From a virus, in IMG/VR virus record IMGVR_UViG_3300032213_000559, positions 1-36,621 of that record: a DNA stretch of 36,621 nucleotides. The stretch is one strand, 5' to 3'. Below the pieces are notes generated by a model. It made no database searches, was not told the origin of the DNA, and saw only the letters and a list, made by a program, of their open reading frames with translations. The position numbers and the translations under genes are program-made. Below are positions 16,048-22,130 of this stretch, piece by piece. Within the stretch, counting starts at the first letter, position 1. Every line of letters starts with the position of its first letter.

Positions 16048-16183
16048 TGCTTGCCAAGATCGTTTTAGGTATCCTTGCCAAGACCCTAAGAATTGGAGCG
16101 CGGAAGAGTGTAAGCCGCCCATTTGCACTGCAACTGGTACGTGCCCTGAAGATGTCACGCAACCCGAAAAGGTGACGAAATGA
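15989..16183 (+). CDS. Small lipoprotein in lysis cassette, TTG start
   Basis: This 64-residue protein is predicted to start at TTG 15989, since GGAGG lies at 15979-15983 with a 5-base spacing. An in-frame ATG at 16016 has no good site and would remove both lysines of the signal peptide. The signal ends in a lipobox L-V-L-S-A-C, with Cys22 the lipidation site. The mature part is short and has four more cysteines (Cys30, Cys41, Cys46, Cys52). It is separate from the Rz1 found later, so its role is unknown; the outer membrane is the likely location. Confidence 0.75.
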   Translation: MDSKTVKSIMSMLCMCLVLSACQDRFRYPCQDPKNWSAEECKPPICTATGTCPEDVTQPEKVTK

Positions 16184-16620
16184 ACGAAGAAAATCTTAAT
16201 GCTTGGCTGAAGTTTGCCATCGGCATTTGTTTTTGCATGATCCTAATGATGATGGCGTCGCTGTCCATGTATAGCGTTGTATTTGTGACACAGCCAATGT
16301 CAGGTATGGCTCCAGCCGATAAGCAGTTTTTCTTACTGCTTTCTGACATGAGTAAGTACATACTTGGTGCATTAGCTACGTTAATCGCCGTGAAAGGCAA
16401 AGATCAGTTCGTGCCGCCAGGGTTGACTACTGCCAAAGAGCGCGAAGAGGCAATGAAGCCGACACCACCAACGCCGCCAACTACGCCGCCGTCAGCGCCT
16501 ATTACGCCAGCCAAGCGCGTGGAGCCAACGATTGAGCCAGTATCAGCCGCAGCGCCCATTGTTTTAGGTTTTAATGGCAAACCTGCCCCACCACCCGCAG
16601 CACAACCGGAGATTGAATAA
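16180..16620 (+). CDS. Holin candidate with proline-rich tail
   Basis: This 146-residue protein has two hydrophobic segments (about residues 9-33, WLKFAIGICFCMILMMMASLSMYS, and about 47-65, LLLSDMSKYILGALATLIA). A Pro/Ala-rich cytoplasm- or periplasm-facing tail follows (TPPTPPTTPP, then APPPAAQPEIE). Two membrane segments with a short loop fit a class II holin; the long Pro-rich tail is unusual. It starts in an ATGA overlap with the lipoprotein gene and its stop shares one base with the next start. It is the best holin candidate in the cassette. Confidence 0.65.
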   Translation: MNEENLNAWLKFAIGICFCMILMMMASLSMYSVVFVTQPMSGMAPADKQFFLLLSDMSKYILGALATLIAVKGKDQFVPPGLTTAKEREEAMKPTPPTPPTTPPSAPITPAKRVEPTIEPVSAAAPIVLGFNGKPAPPPAAQPEIE

Positions 16621-16775
16621 TGAAAGCATTGATTACACTTATTGCGTTTGTTCCTTTGATGGCGTTTGCTGGCGGTGAGATGAAGAAGGTTTGCCATGAA
16701 GAAAAAGGCAAACAAGTCTGCAAAACGATCAAAGTCCATAAAAAATTAGAAAGTACGAAAGTGCCGCCTAAATGA
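16620..16775 (+). CDS. Tiny secreted protein in lysis cassette (51 aa)
   Basis: A 51-residue gene runs from ATG 16620, sharing a base with the previous TAA (TAATG), to TGA 16773-16775, overlapping the Rz start (ATGA). It has a clear signal peptide (MKALITLIAFVPLMAFA, cleavage after Ala17). A 34-residue basic mature part follows with two cysteines (25 and 34) around KGKQ, and a KTIKVHKKLE stretch. The two cysteines could form a disulphide in the periplasm. Junctions on both sides argue for real translation. I know of no assigned function; it could aid lysis or act on the cell envelope. Confidence 0.8.
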   Translation: MKALITLIAFVPLMAFAGGEMKKVCHEEKGKQVCKTIKVHKKLESTKVPPK

Positions 16776-17233
16776 ATCCGTATTTCATTGCTGGCAGTGT
16801 CCTAGCCGTGGTCTGTGCCTATGGCGCTGGTCACTGGCAGGGCGACGATGCTGGCCAGGCTAAAGTTCAGGCCAAATGGGATAAGGAAAAGGCCAAACAG
16901 ATGGCCGAGTACGCCGAGAACATGCGTTTGGCCAGAGAGAAAGAGCAAGCGTTGCAGCAGGGCGCCGACCATCTACGTGAGGAGAAAGATCGTGAAATCC
17001 GCAACATTAACGCTCGCGCCACTGCTCTTGCTAACAGCTTGCGCGACCGGCCAGATCGCCCCACCACCGAAAGCGGTGCCGTGTCCGGTACCGCCGGCGC
17101 TTGTAGTGGAGCAACCGGAGCGCAACTGGCTAGGTCAGATGGAGAATTTCTTGCAGGGTACGCTGCCGACGCAGCCAGGCTTAAAGCTGCCCTCGACCAA
17201 TGCGTCAAGCAGTACGAAACCCTAAGACGTTAA
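16772..17233 (+). CDS. Rz: Rz-like inner-membrane spanin
   Basis: This 153-residue protein has one N-terminal membrane anchor (about residues 4-20, YFIAGSVLAVVCAYGAG), then a long charged coiled coil (about 30-85) facing the periplasm, and two cysteines (Cys109 and Cys143) near the C-terminus. This is the classic i-spanin layout. With the nested lipoprotein Rz1 it would span the periplasm and fuse inner and outer membranes in the last lysis step. Its stop codon overlaps the stop of a convergent gene at 17230. Confidence 0.85.
   Translation: MNPYFIAGSVLAVVCAYGAGHWQGDDAGQAKVQAKWDKEKAKQMAEYAENMRLAREKEQALQQGADHLREEKDREIRNINARATALANSLRDRPDRPTTESGAVSGTAGACSGATGAQLARSDGEFLAGYAADAARLKAALDQCVKQYETLRR
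16992..17225 (+). CDS. Rz1: Rz1-like outer-membrane spanin lipoprotein nested in Rz
   Basis: This 77-residue protein is read in the +1 frame entirely inside the Rz gene. The likely start is GTG 16992, preceded by GAGGAGA at about 16979-16985. The signal peptide (KSATLTLAPLLLLTAC) has a lipobox L-T-A-C with Cys17. The mature part is Pro-rich (APPPKAVPCPVPPALV), the hallmark of Rz1 o-spanins. The same frame is open upstream to 16815, but only the form from 16992 has a signal peptide. Confidence 0.85.
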   Translation: MKSATLTLAPLLLLTACATGQIAPPPKAVPCPVPPALVVEQPERNWLGQMENFLQGTLPTQPGLKLPSTNASSSTKP

Positions 17234-17418
17234 TGATTGACGATTTGCTCAATACCTTGAGCGCATCGCATGCGAAACTCAGCCCATTTTTTTATGAACT
17301 TAGGGTCTTCTGATGGCGGCATCCAATCGTAATTGGCGCGCCATCGGATGGTGACATCGGTGGTTGATGGCGTATAAATGTAATGGTCGCCCATACTCAT
17401 GTTATTACGTTTCTTCAT
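17230..17418 (-). CDS. Hypothetical protein (62 aa)
   Basis: I choose the start at 17418 because the reverse strand reads GGAGGAACT directly before this ATG; a longer in-frame form from 17454 has no such site. The 62-residue product is rich in Trp and Tyr (RWRANYDWMPPSEDPKFIKKW), has no membrane segment and no recognised domain. It is the last gene of the leftward early operon. Its stop overlaps the stop of the convergent Rz gene, and no terminator separates the two. Confidence 0.65.
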   Translation of the reverse strand: MKKRNNMSMGDHYIYTPSTTDVTIRWRANYDWMPPSEDPKFIKKWAEFRMRCAQGIEQIVNH

Positions 17419-17653
17419 AGTTCCTCCGGTCTTCGTTTTTCCTTCGCGTAGCAACTTCTTTCTTTTTCATTAACGCAACCTCTTCTTTAGTATAAATAGG
17501 TTTTGGTTCTGGTGGCGGCAACGATGCCAACCATACCTCGCCCGTATAAGCAGAAAAGCTGCATTTGTTGCATTTACGCAACCGCCTAACCCCGCCTGGC
17601 TGTTTTTGCGTCCATGTTACGTAGGTCTTAGTGCCGCACTCTTTACAGTTCAT
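17405..17653 (-). CDS. Zinc-ribbon protein
   Basis: This 82-residue protein has a C-x2-C knuckle at residues 3-6 (CKEC) and a second at 28-31 (CNKC), separated by a beta-type segment with Thr, Arg and Trp. This is a four-cysteine zinc ribbon like those of small transcription- or DNA-binding phage proteins. The C-terminal half is Pro-rich then strongly charged (KEEVALMKKKEVATRRKNEDRR). It starts in an ATGA overlap with the previous gene in the leftward operon and overlaps the next by 14 bases. Confidence 0.75.
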   Translation of the reverse strand: MNCKECGTKTYVTWTQKQPGGVRRLRKCNKCSFSAYTGEVWLASLPPPEPKPIYTKEEVALMKKKEVATRRKNEDRRNYEET

Positions 17654-17841
17654 GAAGCAGCCTTTGCTAAAATTTCTTTACGCTCTCTGGCGTCACGTAG
17701 CGCGCAATAGCGTTGATGCAAACGATTTAGATAAGACGCTCTGCGATATGTATCTAATTCACTTTGCAGTAAAAGAAAAACTTGTTTTTCTGTAAGCGAC
17801 GATAAGCGGGCATTTAATTCAGCCCAGTGTGGTTTTTTCAT
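17650..17841 (-). CDS. Hypothetical helical protein
   Basis: This 63-residue, basic and predicted all-helical protein (LTEKQVFLLLQSELDTYRRAS, then RHQRY-like and ARERKEILAKA segments) lies between two ATGA-type junctions in the leftward operon. There is a weak AAGG site upstream. I recognise no family. Its composition would fit a small DNA- or protein-binding accessory factor of the replication module. Confidence 0.6.
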   Translation of the reverse strand: MKKPHWAELNARLSSLTEKQVFLLLQSELDTYRRASYLNRLHQRYCALRDARERKEILAKAAS

Positions 17842-18134
17842 GCCTTACCTTTCCAGTTAATAATTTCAACAGCTTTTAAATCATTTGTTTTTGCATCAAA
17901 CACCAATGAAAGATTAGGGAATTTTGCGCCGACATCAATAAACAATTCTCCGTTCAATATGTGCGCGTTTAACTCAATCGCATAATCAGGTTTAACGCGC
18001 AAACGGTATTCCGTTTCTTCACTCCATGAGGGATTGTCGCTGTCTTCCCACACTTGATTGCGCTTTGAGAATTTCTGAATCTTTGCGCCATCAGCCCATG
18101 CTTTGATTAGTTTTGCGTGTTTGTGTTCAGTCAT
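17838..18134 (-). CDS. Hypothetical phage protein with HxxLIKAWADGAxIQ motif
   Basis: This 98-residue protein starts with HKHAKLIKAWADGAKIQ, continues with V-W-E-D-S-x-N-P-S-W and Y-R-L-R-V-K-P, and has a beta-rich second half. That N-terminal signature is common in small early phage proteins of unknown function. The start has a GGAGG site (reverse strand, about 18142-18146) and an ATGA overlap with the helicase gene. No catalytic motif is seen. Confidence 0.7.
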   Translation of the reverse strand: MTEHKHAKLIKAWADGAKIQKFSKRNQVWEDSDNPSWSEETEYRLRVKPDYAIELNAHILNGELFIDVGAKFPNLSLVFDAKTNDLKAVEIINWKGKA

Positions 18135-19477
18135 TTCAATTCCTCCAATGCAACGTCAGATATAGCGCGTTTGTCTTTTAGTGCGCCGAGTATTTTTTCG
18201 TCCACTGTTTTATCAGTCATCATGATGTATACCCACACTGCGCGCATTTGACCGGAACGATGGAGCCGGCCGATGGTTTGCTCGTAGAGTTCCAAACTCC
18301 ACGGCAACGACAGAAAGACCATATGGCATCCTCCGTACTGTAAATTAAGGCCATGTCCTGCTGATTTTGGATGCACAGCGAGTAACTCCACTTCGCCTCG
18401 GTTCCATCGCTCAATCGCGTCCGCCTCATCCAACGTAACCACCTTGGGATGCCGCTTCTTAATTTCTGCAAGCTCTTCCTGATACATATACGCAATGATC
18501 GTATTCGCATGTTGATTCTCCTCTAGTAATTCTGCTAGTCGGTCAAACTTATGCGGGCTAAACCAAATGGCCGTTTTTGTTGTAGCAAACTTGCCTGGTT
18601 GAATTAGCGCCTGTGTTTCTGTCTGATAAACAAAACCCGATGACATCTGTTGTAACTTACCTGTGACTACTGCCGCGTTTGCTGCTATTGCTCTATCGTC
18701 CCCACCAAACTCCACTACAAAATCACGCTTCATTTTTGCGTAGTGCGTCATGTCCATTGTGCTGCGCACTTCAACGACGTTTAACGGTGGCAACGTGTCG
18801 CTGTACTCGCCAGGCTCTAATAGATACGTCGCTGGTTTAATCTTCTGCATCACTGCTTGTAAGCCACCGCGCTTGGGCATCCACTCACCATAGTCGCGGT
18901 TAACCAAAATAAAGTGCTGCTGCATGAACGCGCCCTTACTGCGGCCCAACAACTTCTCGTTGATGATCTTGCATTGCCCAAATACGTCTTCTAACCCATT
19001 GCTAGTAAACGATCCGGTTAAGCCCCAACGAATAGCAAACTGGTCAATCACTTTATGCAACGCTTTAAATCTGGCGCCGGATGGATTCTTTAATCGTGTC
19101 AGCTCATCAAACACAATTGCATCAAACCCAGCCACACCGTAATCAGCTAACCATTGCAGGTTGTCGTAATTGATAACAACGATATCTGACGATTTATCGA
19201 CAGCACGCAATCGATCTAACGGTGAACCGACAGCTAGGTTAAGTTTTAAAGTTGGCGCCCACTTCGATAATTCAACAGGCCAGACGTCAGTACAAACACG
19301 TTTGGGTGCTACAACTAAAAATCGTTTAGCATGTCCGTCTTTAATCATCGCGGCCATTGCTGTTAACGTGATCGCAGTCTTACCAGCGCCAACGGGCGCC
19401 AAGATCATTGCCTTGTCATTCCCGTAAAGGAAATCAGCAGCTTCGTCTTGGTAAGGTCTGAGTTTTAGCCCACTCAT
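18131..19477 (-). CDS. SNF2-type superfamily II helicase/ATPase
   Basis: This 448-residue protein has the SF2 motifs in order: Walker A APVGAGKT (27-34), motif Ia VVAPKRV (55-61), DEAD-like D-E-L-T (124-127), G-L-T-G-S motif III, and motif VI QTIGRLHRSGQ near residue 410, the SNF2-subfamily signature. It would use ATP to move on DNA during phage replication or recombination. It overlaps the nuclease gene by 44 bases. A SNF2 helicase beside VRR-NUC, DUF2800 and polymerase genes is a frequent phage replication module; here the two halves are divergent. Confidence 0.9.
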   Translation of the reverse strand: MSGLKLRPYQDEAADFLYGNDKAMILAPVGAGKTAITLTAMAAMIKDGHAKRFLVVAPKRVCTDVWPVELSKWAPTLKLNLAVGSPLDRLRAVDKSSDIVVINYDNLQWLADYGVAGFDAIVFDELTRLKNPSGARFKALHKVIDQFAIRWGLTGSFTSNGLEDVFGQCKIINEKLLGRSKGAFMQQHFILVNRDYGEWMPKRGGLQAVMQKIKPATYLLEPGEYSDTLPPLNVVEVRSTMDMTHYAKMKRDFVVEFGGDDRAIAANAAVVTGKLQQMSSGFVYQTETQALIQPGKFATTKTAIWFSPHKFDRLAELLEENQHANTIIAYMYQEELAEIKKRHPKVVTLDEADAIERWNRGEVELLAVHPKSAGHGLNLQYGGCHMVFLSLPWSLELYEQTIGRLHRSGQMRAVWVYIMMTDKTVDEKILGALKDKRAISDVALEELK

Positions 19478-19730
19478 CTATTTTTTCTTTCGTGTTTAGT
19501 AACGCGTACTTCTGATGCAAATCTACTACTTCATCGCGAAATATCACCTGAAGCGGCGATAGTTTGCCGCCTTTGGGGCGTTTCAATTCTACAAACCAAG
19601 TCGAGCCATTTGGCAGCGCAGCAATACGATCTGATACGCCGCGATTACTTGGCGACTTGAATTTGTAGGCTTTACCGCCCATGAATTCAACAGACCAAAC
19701 AAAGTATTTTTCGATCTCGGCTTCTTTCAT
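19434..19730 (-). CDS. VRR-NUC domain nuclease
   Basis: This 98-residue protein is taken from ATG 19730. An in-frame GTG 18 bases upstream lies inside the promoter and operator and is unlikely. The motif S-N-R-G-V-S-D-R-I (Asp34) followed by W-F-V-E-L-K-R-P (Glu48, Lys50) is the PD-(D/E)XK catalytic pattern of VRR-NUC nucleases. The length is typical of the minimal phage form. It probably cuts branched DNA during replication. No ribosome binding site precedes the start; the predicted transcript begins at or near the A of the ATG. Confidence 0.88.
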   Translation of the reverse strand: MKEAEIEKYFVWSVEFMGGKAYKFKSPSNRGVSDRIAALPNGSTWFVELKRPKGGKLSPLQVIFRDEVVDLHQKYALLNTKEKIDEWAKTQTLPRRSC

Positions 19731-19787
19731 GTGCGGAATATACCGCACAAAAAAAGTGTTGACAAGGGATTCTTTAATGTTTTATTC
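19728..19787. promoter_or_regulatory. Divergent promoter pair with palindromic operator
   Basis: Leftward promoter: TTGTCA (reverse strand, 19765-19760), a 17-base spacer, then TATATT (19742-19737). Rightward promoter: TTGACA (19759-19764), a 16-base spacer, then TTTATT (19781-19786). The two -35 boxes share the same bases. The leftward -10 is the centre of a perfect inverted repeat, TGTGCGG (19730-19736) and CCGCACA (19743-19749). A protein on that repeat would block the leftward promoter. The leftward start, about 7 bases beyond the -10, coincides with the ATG at 19730, predicting a leaderless mRNA for the nuclease gene. Confidence 0.7.
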
Positions 19788-19816
19788 TTTGGGTTCAAAC
19801 AGTAAAGGAGAGTAAA

Positions 19817-20116
19817 GTGAAAGACAACAGCACAGGAAAAAACGAGAATTTTTATAGTCTTGGCAAACAAATGTTTGACCGGATACAGCCGCTTACCCCT
19901 ACCATTCAAACCGATATTGATTTGTTATACAAAGCAAACAGCGCAGACATTGAGGCGTTGGAAGATGCAAAAATAACATTGAACGTCATTAAAGAAGTAG
20001 CGCCAGGTACTTTTGACGAAATGATTGATTCATCTTTGGCTTTGATAGATAAAGCGTTAGGTATGAGTTATGGCGACGCTTTGGAGCGTGTTGCAATTAA
20101 AGCAGGAGGCGAATAA
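19817..20116 (+). CDS. Hypothetical first gene of the rightward replication operon
   Basis: This 99-residue protein starts at GTG 19817 with AAGGAG 7 bases upstream. It is acidic and predicted helical (IDLLYKANSADIEALEDAKITL) and has no Cys, signal peptide or membrane segment. It is the first gene after the rightward promoter at 19759-19786 and overlaps the following nuclease gene by one base. Unknown family; its position suggests an early accessory factor of the nuclease or polymerase. Confidence 0.7.
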   Translation: MKDNSTGKNENFYSLGKQMFDRIQPLTPTIQTDIDLLYKANSADIEALEDAKITLNVIKEVAPGTFDEMIDSSLALIDKALGMSYGDALERVAIKAGGE

Positions 20117-21243
20117 TGCAACACTCCAACATCGTAGGTGGCAGCACCGCCAAGCGCGTCATAGCATGTCCAGCATCAGTTAAGCTGGTTCAACAGATAC
20201 CATCAAAAGACATCCCAAACGAATTTGCCGATCGCGGTACGCTACTGCATAACGTGATTGCTGATGTGCTTGAATTTAATGAAGCGCCTGAAAAATATCT
20301 TGGTACTAAGTACAATGACCAAGTGTTAACTGAGGAGTTAATTGATGAAAAGATTAATGTCGCACTGGCAGCACTTGAAGAAATTGATCCTACAAACGTC
20401 ATGGCATTTAAGATTGAAACGCGAGTGGGATTCGGTGATTTTCTACCTGGCGTGTTTGGCAGCACTGATCTACTTGGGCGCATCGGCAAGCGAGCTATTG
20501 TTTTAGATTGGAAGTTTGGCGACGGCGTATTAGTTAGCGCTGAAGAAAACTACCAACTCTTATTCTACGCAGCAGCCGCAATGCGAACCGAAGAATCAAA
20601 ATGGATTTTTGAAGGCGCGGATGAAATCGAATGTATTATTGTGCAGCCGCCAGAAATCCGACGCTGGGTAACTACGCCGCAGCGCGTCGCATTGTTCGAG
20701 CAAGAGCTGCGTCGTGCAGTGCATGCTAGTCAAAGCGAAGCGCCGATGTTTGAGACTGGCGACCATTGCCGGTGGTGCGCAGCTAAACCGATCTGCCCTA
20801 AGATGACAGGCCAAGTTGAACGCGTACTGCAAAGCAAATTGCAAGCGCTGCCGGTTGATCAGATTGCGCTACAGTTAGAGCAAGCTGATACCATTGAAAA
20901 CTACATCAAAGACTTGCGTGCGTTGGCCACACAAATGCTAGAGAATGGTCAGACCGTGCCAGGCTTTAAACTGGTGGCCAAGCGTGGTACACGTCAATGG
21001 GTTGATGAAGATGAGGTTCATAATTGGTACAACACGCATTTTACTAATGTAGATGACATATACGAACGCAAAATAAAATCGCCCGCGCAGCTAGAAAAGC
21101 TAGTAAAAAAATTAGGTAAAGAATTACCGTCGGAGTTAGTCGTATCAATTTCGTCGGGTAGTACGTTGGCGCCAGAATCTGATTCGAGGCCAGCGGTGTT
21201 GCAAATCGGGAAGCAGTTATCTGCGGCCCTTTCTAAAATCTAG
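20116..21243 (+). CDS. DUF2800 Cas4/RecB-like PD-(D/E)XK nuclease
   Basis: This 375-residue protein has an N-terminal V-I-A-C-P-A-S motif with Cys18, a central L-D-W-K-F-G-D-G motif (catalytic Asp-x-Lys), a Q-L-L-F-Y helix, and a C-terminal C-R-W-C-x5-C-P cluster. One N-terminal and three C-terminal cysteines are the [4Fe-4S] arrangement of Cas4/AddB-like nucleases, and the family matches DUF2800. It likely processes DNA ends in recombination-linked replication. A GGAGG site precedes the start, which overlaps the upstream stop (TAATG). Confidence 0.88.
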   Translation: MQHSNIVGGSTAKRVIACPASVKLVQQIPSKDIPNEFADRGTLLHNVIADVLEFNEAPEKYLGTKYNDQVLTEELIDEKINVALAALEEIDPTNVMAFKIETRVGFGDFLPGVFGSTDLLGRIGKRAIVLDWKFGDGVLVSAEENYQLLFYAAAAMRTEESKWIFEGADEIECIIVQPPEIRRWVTTPQRVALFEQELRRAVHASQSEAPMFETGDHCRWCAAKPICPKMTGQVERVLQSKLQALPVDQIALQLEQADTIENYIKDLRALATQMLENGQTVPGFKLVAKRGTRQWVDEDEVHNWYNTHFTNVDDIYERKIKSPAQLEKLVKKLGKELPSELVVSISSGSTLAPESDSRPAVLQIGKQLSAALSKI

Positions 21244-21262
21244 TCCATTAAAGGAAATTAAA

Positions 21263-21886
21263 ATGAGTACATTCGCAGTTGCAAATCTTCCAAACGTAGC
21301 GTCATTGACCACAGCATTGAAGACGCTTGAAACCGATGTCGGCCCCACGTCTTTCGCCATTCTCAAGATGGATAAAGGTGGTAATTGGGTATTCGGCGCA
21401 GATCAAACCGAAGTTGAAGCTGGGTCAACATGGGCCATCAATCCTTTTTCTTTTGTTCACGGTTATATCGCGTGGGGCGATCGTGAAGTATTAGCTGAGA
21501 AGCTGGTTCCTGTTACACAACCATTGCCTGAATTGGATGTTGCACCAACCGGCTGCAAAAAAGGTTGGGAAAAACAATTAGGTTTTGCCTTGCGTTGTGT
21601 GTCAGGTAAAGACAAAGGTTTGGAAGCGCGCTACACAACAACTAGCCAAGGTGGCTTGCGTGGTGTTGCTGCATTGGGCGCGCGTATCACTACACAAGTC
21701 GATGCTGATCCAACGAAACCCGTGCCTGTAGTTCAACTCAAAAAGTCGTTCTACAACCACAAGTCATACGGCAAAATCTACACGCCGGAATTTGATGTTG
21801 TGGAGTGGATTTCGATGGAAGGCGCCGCCGGTGAAGAAGACTCTGGCGAGGAAGCAGCGCCAGCACGTCGTCGTCGTTCGGCCTAA
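21263..21886 (+). CDS. Probable ssDNA-binding protein
   Basis: This 207-residue protein has a beta-rich core and a strongly acidic stretch before a basic end (GAAGEEDSGEEAAPARRRRSA). Phage ssDNA-binding proteins of this size often have an OB-fold core and an acidic tail that recruits partners. It sits between the DUF2800 nuclease and the polymerase, exactly where related phages carry the ssDNA-binding DUF2815 gene. The sequence itself is not a clear DUF2815 match. An AAAGGA site supports the start. The function rests on context and composition. Confidence 0.6.
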   Translation: MSTFAVANLPNVASLTTALKTLETDVGPTSFAILKMDKGGNWVFGADQTEVEAGSTWAINPFSFVHGYIAWGDREVLAEKLVPVTQPLPELDVAPTGCKKGWEKQLGFALRCVSGKDKGLEARYTTTSQGGLRGVAALGARITTQVDADPTKPVPVVQLKKSFYNHKSYGKIYTPEFDVVEWISMEGAAGEEDSGEEAAPARRRRSA

Positions 21887-21891
21887 GTAAC

Positions 21892-21972
21892 ATGGGGGAA
21901 AGCGGATGCTGTGTAGTTCCAAAAGCTACAGATCAAACAGACGCAGCGAGTACCCCACCTTTAACTCTCTAG
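21892..21972 (+). CDS. Possible 26-residue micro-gene
   Basis: A 26-codon frame begins at ATG 21892, five bases after the previous stop, and ends at TAG 21970-21972, ten bases before the next start. It would encode a peptide with adjacent cysteines (MGESGCCVVPKATDQTDAAS). There is no good ribosome binding site, so it would rely on coupling. The same stretch can also fold: GGGG (21894-21897) with CCCC (21953-21956) enclosing a CTAC/GTAG hairpin. It could be an RNA leader instead. Low confidence either way. Confidence 0.3.
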   Translation: MGESGCCVVPKATDQTDAASTPPLTL

Positions 21973-21982
21973 GAAAATAAAA

Positions 21983-22129
21983 ATGAAATACCTATTGGCT
22001 TTATGGCTGGCTGTAACTGCGCCGCTTGTTTACGCTTCCTGTACTACGCATAACTTTTGCAATGCAAATGGATGCACCTATTGCACAACCTGTTGTTACG
22101 GTACAAGTTGCACTACCAACTGTTATTGA
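21983..22129 (+). CDS. Secreted eight-cysteine micro-protein (48 aa)
   Basis: This gene starts at ATG 21983 (AGGA 8 bases upstream) and stops at TGA 22127-22129. The N-terminus is a strong signal peptide (MKYLLALWLAVTAPLVYA), with a signal peptidase I site V-Y-A after residue 18. The 30-residue mature part has eight cysteines in the pattern C-x5-C-x4-C-x2-C-x2-C-C-x4-C-x3-C and otherwise small polar residues, Thr and Asn. It resembles disulphide-rich toxins or metal-binding micro-proteins in layout only. It lies one base before the DNA polymerase start. Unknown function; periplasmic or secreted action is likely. Confidence 0.8.
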   Translation: MKYLLALWLAVTAPLVYASCTTHNFCNANGCTYCTTCCYGTSCTTNCY

Positions 22130-22130
22130 C

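Noticed and set aside
17419-17454. Upstream extension of the 62-residue leftward gene
   Set aside because: The start at 17418 has a perfect GGAGG site; the extension has none and overlaps the zinc-ribbon gene more deeply.
19731-19748. GTG start at 19748 for the VRR-NUC gene
   Set aside because: It lies inside the operator and -10 box, upstream of the predicted transcription start, and has no ribosome site.
21892-21960. tRNA-like fold in the gap before the cysteine-rich peptide
   Set aside because: Outer GGGG/CCCC pairing exists, but there is no T-loop consensus, no recognisable anticodon arm and no CCA end.
22026-22130. Longer N-terminus for the DNA polymerase
   Set aside because: The extra 35 residues overlap the secreted cysteine-rich gene in another frame, and the exonuclease motif begins right after ATG 22131.
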